A DNA stretch of 10,672 nt from Aurantimonadaceae bacterium (GTDB lineage Bacteria; Pseudomonadota; Alphaproteobacteria; Rhizobiales; Rhizobiaceae): positions 1 to 10,672 of the forward strand of contig QIIJ01000450.1 in NCBI GenBank assembly GCA_003232595.1, written 5' to 3'. The notes below the pieces were generated by a model. That model saw only the letters and a list, made by a program, of their open reading frames with translations, was not told the DNA's origin and made no database searches. Shown here one piece after another: positions 6,902 to 10,672 of the stretch. The translations under genes and the position numbers were made by a program. Numbering within the stretch: position 1 is the first letter of the stretch; every line of letters begins with the position of its first letter.

Positions 6902-6993
6902 TTGAAGCTCACGGCGCCGGGATGCCTTGAACCCATTCACCGTCACTATCCTTATCAGCCAAAATAAATCATGGTAATCAATTCGCTCGGGCA

Positions 6994-7021
6994 TTGAAAA
7001 GCTGGCACCAGACCATATAAG
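6994..7021 (+). promoter_or_regulatory. Sigma-70-like promoter for the aroQ-accB-accC-aat unit
   Basis: TTGAAA at 6994-6999 and TATAAG at 7016-7021 are separated by 16 bases, and each matches 5 of 6 consensus positions. Transcription would begin near 7028, leaving a leader of about 57 bases before aroQ. It lies in the 183-bp gap after the DsbA-like gene. The prediction rests on sequence only. Confidence 0.5.
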
Positions 7022-7084
7022 GTTCGGTGTCCGCATTGTATGTGGGATTAGAATGCTAACAATCGCCGGGACCTGGTTTTTAAT

Positions 7085-7531
7085 ATGGCCAAGACAATCT
7101 ACATTTTGAACGGTCCCAATCTCAATCTGCTCGGGCAGCGGGAGCCGGACATCTACGGCTCACTCAGTCTTGCCGATATTGAGCGGGATTGCAGGGAACT
7201 GGCTGAGGAGTTCGACCTCTCCCTGGAATTTCACCAGTCAAACCACGAGGGTCAATTGGTCGACTGGATCCAACAGGCTGGAAACAATTCTTCCGGCATT
7301 ATCCTGAATGCCGGAGCGTACACGCACACATCCGTCGCTCTTCATGATGCTATCCGCGCTGGTTCTTCACCGGTTATAGAATTGCATCTTTCAAATATTC
7401 ATGCCCGTGAGGAATTTCGCCACAAGTCTTATGTATCACCTGTGGCAACGGGTGTGATTTATGGATTTGGCGGCGATGGCTATCTGCTGGCAATTCGTGC
7501 AATGTCAAAATTGCTGGACACCAAATCTTAA
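7085..7531 (+). CDS. aroQ: Type II 3-dehydroquinate dehydratase
   Basis: AroQ removes water from 3-dehydroquinate to give 3-dehydroshikimate, the third step of the shikimate pathway to aromatic amino acids, in the cytoplasm. The 148-residue length is normal for the small dodecameric type II enzyme. The signature ILNGPNLNLLGQREPDIYG opens the protein and includes R19 and the catalytic Y24. LNAGAYTHTSVALHDAI carries N76 and H81. ELHLSNIHAREEFRHKS carries the catalytic H101 and R112. The ATG has only a weak upstream purine stretch. It is first in a tight unit, with accB 27 bases downstream, the usual arrangement in many alphaproteobacteria. Confidence 0.97.
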   Translation: MAKTIYILNGPNLNLLGQREPDIYGSLSLADIERDCRELAEEFDLSLEFHQSNHEGQLVDWIQQAGNNSSGIILNAGAYTHTSVALHDAIRAGSSPVIELHLSNIHAREEFRHKSYVSPVATGVIYGFGGDGYLLAIRAMSKLLDTKS

Positions 7532-7558
7532 CGACAAGAACCCGGGGTTATTCCACTT

Positions 7559-8023
7559 ATGGCAGATAAATCAACAGATAAAAAAACAAATTTGGTCCGC
7601 AATCTTGCAGAAATTCTGGTCGAGCTGGACCTCAATGAAATTGACGTGAAAGATGCTGATATCCGTATCCGCGTATCGCGAGGCGTAGGCGGACAGGTTA
7701 TTGCTGCACCGCAACCGGCACCTTTTCCACAGGCACCCGTTGCTGTTGGCACACCTGTTATGTTGGCCAGTGATGCGTCTCTATCAAGTGGTACAGCGGT
7801 CCCTTCCCCGATGGTTGGAACGGTATATCTCTCCGCTTCGCCCGAGGTTGCACCTTATATCACTGTTGGCTCCGAGATTAAGGAGGGTGATACATTGCTG
7901 ATCATTGAAGCCATGAAAACGATGAACCATATTCCAGCCACGTGCTCGGGAACTGTTACCGAAATTCTGGTAGAGGACCAGCAGCCGGTGGAATTTGGTG
8001 AAACCCTTGTGGTAATTGAATAG
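7559..8023 (+). CDS. accB: Biotin carboxyl carrier protein of acetyl-CoA carboxylase
   Basis: AccB carries the biotin that shuttles carboxyl groups from biotin carboxylase to the carboxyltransferase in the first step of fatty-acid synthesis. Its 154 residues show the expected layout: a helical N-terminus (NLVRNLAEILVELDLNEIDV), a Pro/Ala linker (about 50-80), then the biotinyl domain. The biotinylated lysine is K120 in IIEAMKTMNHI. The bacterial 'thumb' insertion is visible at YLSASPEVAPYITVG. The ribosome binding site is weak. accC begins 13 bases after the stop, the classic accBC pair. The carboxyltransferase subunit genes accA and accD are not in the window. Confidence 0.97.
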   Translation: MADKSTDKKTNLVRNLAEILVELDLNEIDVKDADIRIRVSRGVGGQVIAAPQPAPFPQAPVAVGTPVMLASDASLSSGTAVPSPMVGTVYLSASPEVAPYITVGSEIKEGDTLLIIEAMKTMNHIPATCSGTVTEILVEDQQPVEFGETLVVIE

Positions 8024-8036
8024 GCTGACAGCAAAA

Positions 8037-9371
8037 ATGTTCAAAAAGGTACTCATCGCCAATCGCGGCGAAATCGCGTTGAGAATATTGCGGGCCTGCA
8101 AAGAGCTTGGCATTGGTACGGTCGCTGTTCACTCAACAGCTGACGAAGCTGCCATGCATGTGCGACTGGCAGACGAAAGCGTTTGTATCGGCCCACCCGC
8201 ATCAAACGAATCCTATCTGAACATTCATCAAATTGTTGCTGCTTGCGAGATTACCGGTGCCGATGCCATTCATCCCGGTTACGGATTCCTGTCGGAGAAC
8301 GCCAAATTTGCAGAAATTCTGGAAGCGCATGGAATTACCTTTATCGGCCCCTCCTCAGCCCATATCCGTATTATGGGCGACAAGATCGAGGCCAAAAAAA
8401 CGGTAAAGCAACTGGGCATTCCGGTTGTGCCGGGTTCTGATGGTGCTGTCAGCGACCCGCGAGAGGCTAAACGAATTGCTGACAAGATCGGCTACCCTGT
8501 CATCATCAAAGCCGCGTCCGGTGGCGGCGGGCGCGGCATGAAAGTTGCCAACTCAGCCTCAGATCTTGCCGAAGCGCTTGGTTCTGCCCGCAAGGAAGCC
8601 GGTGCGGCTTTTGGCGATGATGTTGTCTATATTGAAAAGTACCTGTCAAAGCCGCGTCACATCGAAGTGCAGGTAATGGGCAACGGCAAGGGCTACCTCG
8701 GGGAACGTGACTGCTCTTTGCAGCGCAGACACCAGAAAGTGCTTGAGGAAGCCACTTCACCTGTTCTCGATGATGAACAACGCGAAAATATCGGTATGGT
8801 CTGCGCCAAGGCCATTGGAGATATGGGATATTCCGGTGCTGGAACAGTTGAATTTTTGTATGAGGACGGTGAATTCTACTTCATCGAAATGAATACACGA
8901 TTACAGGTCGAACATCCTGTAACCGAGATGATCACCCGCATTGACCTGGTTAACGAACAGTTGCATGTGGCAACCGGTGAAGGCCTTTCGTTTACTCAGG
9001 AAGAAGTGAGCTTCATGGGGCACGCCATCGAATGCAGGATCAATGCCGAGAATGCCCATACATTCGTGCCATCACCAGGCTGTATCAGCTATTATCACCC
9101 GCCGGGGGGGCTTGGCGTGCGGGTTGATTCAGGGGTTTATCAGGGCTATCAAATCCCGCCCTATTATGACAGTCTGATTGGCAAACTGATTGTTCACGGT
9201 CGCACCCGACCAGAATGTCTGATGCGGCTTCGGCGGGCGCTGGACGAATTTGTTGTTGATGGCATCGATACCACCCTGCCATTGTTTCGTGAATTGATGA
9301 CGGAAGACGACATTATCAAGGGTGACTACAATATTCATTGGCTTGAAAAATATCTGGCCAATAAGAGTTGA
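8037..9371 (+). CDS. accC: Biotin carboxylase subunit of acetyl-CoA carboxylase
   Basis: AccC uses ATP and bicarbonate to carboxylate the biotin on AccB. From the ATG at 8037 it is 444 residues, close to the usual 445-450. The biotin carboxylase N-terminal domain begins MFKKVLIANRGEIALRI. The ATP-grasp domain has K116, the glycine-rich loop SGGGGRGMKV (161-170), EKYLSKPRHIEVQV, and RDCSLQRRHQKVLEEA. The metal and catalytic region FIEMNTRLQVEHPVTEMIT holds E284, R288 and E292. R334 in ECRINAE opens the C-terminal domain. A TTG at 8016 in the same frame overlaps accB and is unlikely to be the start, since MFKKVLIANRGE is the family's normal beginning. aat follows after 25 bases. Confidence 0.97.
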   Translation: MFKKVLIANRGEIALRILRACKELGIGTVAVHSTADEAAMHVRLADESVCIGPPASNESYLNIHQIVAACEITGADAIHPGYGFLSENAKFAEILEAHGITFIGPSSAHIRIMGDKIEAKKTVKQLGIPVVPGSDGAVSDPREAKRIADKIGYPVIIKAASGGGGRGMKVANSASDLAEALGSARKEAGAAFGDDVVYIEKYLSKPRHIEVQVMGNGKGYLGERDCSLQRRHQKVLEEATSPVLDDEQRENIGMVCAKAIGDMGYSGAGTVEFLYEDGEFYFIEMNTRLQVEHPVTEMITRIDLVNEQLHVATGEGLSFTQEEVSFMGHAIECRINAENAHTFVPSPGCISYYHPPGGLGVRVDSGVYQGYQIPPYYDSLIGKLIVHGRTRPECLMRLRRALDEFVVDGIDTTLPLFRELMTEDDIIKGDYNIHWLEKYLANKS

Positions 9372-9396
9372 CATATACCAAAAGGGTTGGGGTTTG

Positions 9397-10008
9397 ATGG
9401 CGGGCCATGAAGATCTGATCATGGAAATTACGCCACAGGTATTGCTCAAGGCCTATTCCTGCGGCATTTTCCCAATGGCGGAATCGGCAGATGATCCGGG
9501 GCTGTTCTGGGTTGAACCGGAAATGCGGGGCGTTATCCCGCTCGATCAGTTTCACATTCCAAAACGTCTGGCGCGCATGGTTCGCCAACAGGTGTTTGAC
9601 ATACGTTTTGACTTTGGTTTCGATGCGGTAATTGACGGTTGTGCCAGCACCACAGATGCGCGGCGCACCACATGGATCAACAAACGCATTCGCAGGCTGT
9701 ACCGGGAATTGTTCGAACTTGGCCATTGTCACACGGTTGAAGCATGGCAGGATGGCGAACTTGTTGGCGGGCTTTACGGCATCAAGCTTGGTGCGGCCTT
9801 CTTTGGCGAAAGCATGTTCTCAAAAAAACGCGATGCATCCAAGGTAGCTCTTGTTCACCTGGTGGAACGGCTGACGCAGCGTGGATTCAGGCTGCTGGAT
9901 ACTCAGTTTACCACCGATCATTTGAAGAAATTTGGTGCTATCGATGTGCCAAGAGACGATTACGAAATATTGCTTGCCGATGCCCTGCAACACAATGCAG
10001 AATTTTAG
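9397..10008 (+). CDS. aat: Leucyl/phenylalanyl-tRNA--protein transferase
   Basis: Aat adds Leu or Phe from aminoacyl-tRNA to proteins with N-terminal Arg or Lys, marking them for ClpS/ClpAP degradation. The 203-residue protein shows the family pattern: YSCGIFPMAES, FWVEPEMRGVIPLD, TTWINKRIRRLY, GELVGGLYGIKLGAAFFGESMFS, RDASKVALVHL, and LLDTQFTTDHLKKFGA with the likely catalytic D168. The ATG at 9397 was chosen over an in-frame TTG at 9322, which lies inside accC. AAGGG sits 10 bases upstream. A second in-frame ATG at 9421 would also keep all conserved parts. It is last in the aroQ-accB-accC-aat unit, as in many Hyphomicrobiales. Confidence 0.95.
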   Translation: MAGHEDLIMEITPQVLLKAYSCGIFPMAESADDPGLFWVEPEMRGVIPLDQFHIPKRLARMVRQQVFDIRFDFGFDAVIDGCASTTDARRTTWINKRIRRLYRELFELGHCHTVEAWQDGELVGGLYGIKLGAAFFGESMFSKKRDASKVALVHLVERLTQRGFRLLDTQFTTDHLKKFGAIDVPRDDYEILLADALQHNAEF

Positions 10009-10273
10009 AACTGTCTGTCGCGGGGATTACCCCGGCAGCTTCAAGTTACGGCAAAAAGCCGGTTGAAAATAATTGCAGAGCAAGCTTTGTCATCTCTCCA
10101 AACATAGGAACTGCTTCTTGATGGCTGCAAATATTTTTACATGTTCCAATTGAAATATTTGGCGCTGATTTCACCTCACAACACAAGGAAGTGAGACTGA
10201 CTTTAATCGATTTTGGCTGCAGACAGCGCTAACATTCCAGGCAGTTGCTGAAAAATGAAAGCGAGCAGGGAAA
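10009..10273. other. Intergenic region after aat, with weak hairpins
   Basis: These 265 bases hold no convincing gene. CGGGG-ATTA-CCCCG at 10021-10034 forms a 5-bp stem 13 bases after the aat stop. A second short hairpin, CGGC-AAAAA-GCCG, lies at 10049-10061 inside TTCAA/TTGAA flanks. Neither is followed by a T-run, so neither is a clear intrinsic terminator. The promoter of the next gene should be here, but no strong -35/-10 pair was found. Confidence 0.5.
10021..10034 (+). terminator. Weak GC-rich hairpin after aat
   Basis: A perfect 5-bp GC stem with a 4-base ATTA loop begins 13 bases past the aat stop codon. Its position suits the end of the aroQ-accB-accC-aat transcript. It has no U-tract, so Rho-dependent ending or processing is at least as likely. 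Confidence 0.25.
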
Positions 10274-10672
10274 ATGCGAAAAATTTCTGAAGTTATAGCT
10301 CTGTTTGGATTGGTATTTGTGCTTATTGTTGCATCGGCAAACTCCCAGGAACTTGACGATACGGCGGTCGCAAAACTTTCTACGCGCGTCTTGTTTGGCA
10401 CACCGGAACAACGACAGGAATCTCTTGAGGCTCTTGGTGAGCGGGAAAATCGGGATATTACCGCAACGCTGATACTTGCCCTGCGATATCAGGGATATGA
10501 TCCATTGATCGGGGATATATTGAGCAAGCTTACCGGGCAAAAAATTTCGTCCTGGAACGAAGCCATGTTGTGGCAGGAGGCTAGAGCCTCGGGCGTTAAT
10601 ATTGGCCCCTATGACCGGCACTGTTTGGGGGTTTGGCGAGGCGCGTCTGGTGCAGTGGTACGGGTACCATAA
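10274..10672 (+). CDS. Exported HEAT-like protein, possible N-terminus of a DUF3179-type protein
   Basis: This frame gives 132 residues and ends with TAA exactly at the last base. The signal peptide is clear (MRKISEV, hydrophobic core, probable cleavage ANS|Q after residue 24). Residues 35-90 look like one or two HEAT-type helix pairs (TPEQRQESLEALGERENRDI, then TATLILALRYQG). They lead to LTGQKISSWNEAMLWQEA, a stretch I recall from the region preceding DUF3179 domains. Those proteins are much longer. After the GGGGG run at 10627-10631 the tail (WRGASGAVVRVP) looks unlike protein-family sequence, while the next frame stays open to the edge. A frameshift or sequencing error is therefore possible. 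AGGG lies only 3 bases before the ATG. Function unknown. Confidence 0.55.
   Translation: MRKISEVIALFGLVFVLIVASANSQELDDTAVAKLSTRVLFGTPEQRQESLEALGERENRDITATLILALRYQGYDPLIGDILSKLTGQKISSWNEAMLWQEARASGVNIGPYDRHCLGVWRGASGAVVRVP

Noticed and set aside
2403..10345. Shared 'ANSQ' signal-peptide ends and 'DTAV' in the 2343 and 10274 proteins as a sign of common origin
   Set aside because: The similarity is a few residues in composition-biased signal regions; the mature proteins are unrelated.

Overview
The window looks like chromosome of an alphaproteobacterium, most likely of the Hyphomicrobiales (Rhizobiales). The main reason is the gene order in its right half: class I aminotransferase, M48 protease, DsbA-like protein, aroQ, accB, accC, aat. 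I recall this order as typical of that group, but I could not search it. The DNA looks only moderately GC-rich, with many AAA, ATT and TTT codons. No tRNA, rRNA, CRISPR array, insertion sequence or integrase was seen.

Region 1 (1-2250) is a small sulfur-handling module arranged divergently. A YeeE/YedE (TsuA-type) membrane transporter reads leftward off the window edge. A DsrE2-type protein and a TusA sulfurtransferase read rightward. The roughly 355-bp gap between them holds a perfect inverted repeat, and on the minus strand it holds broken reading frames that may be the remains of a small membrane protein. The proposed logic is uptake of a sulfur compound by the transporter and passage of sulfane sulfur through the single cysteines of TusA and DsrE2.

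Region 2 (2343-3302) is an exported dienelactone-hydrolase-like protein. All three expected catalytic positions carry other residues, and this is the most unusual coding feature here. It converges on a leftward class I/II aminotransferase (3354-4550).

Region 3 (4674-6901) encodes two exported protein-quality-control proteins: a BepA-like M48 metalloprotease with TPR-like repeats, and a ScsC/DsbA-family thiol oxidoreductase.

Region 4 (7085-10008) is a tight rightward unit, aroQ-accB-accC-aat, with gaps of 13 to 27 bp and a good sigma-70-like promoter ahead of it. It links the shikimate pathway, the biotin carrier and biotin carboxylase of acetyl-CoA carboxylase, and the N-end-rule aminoacyl transferase. 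After a 265-bp gap, an exported HEAT-like protein (10274-10672) ends exactly at the window edge. Its tail may be frameshifted; its middle resembles the region preceding DUF3179 domains.

Most of the window is ordinary core chromosome. I found no convincing new multi-gene system. The best leads are the triad-less hydrolase beside the sulfur genes and the broken frames in the divergent intergenic region.
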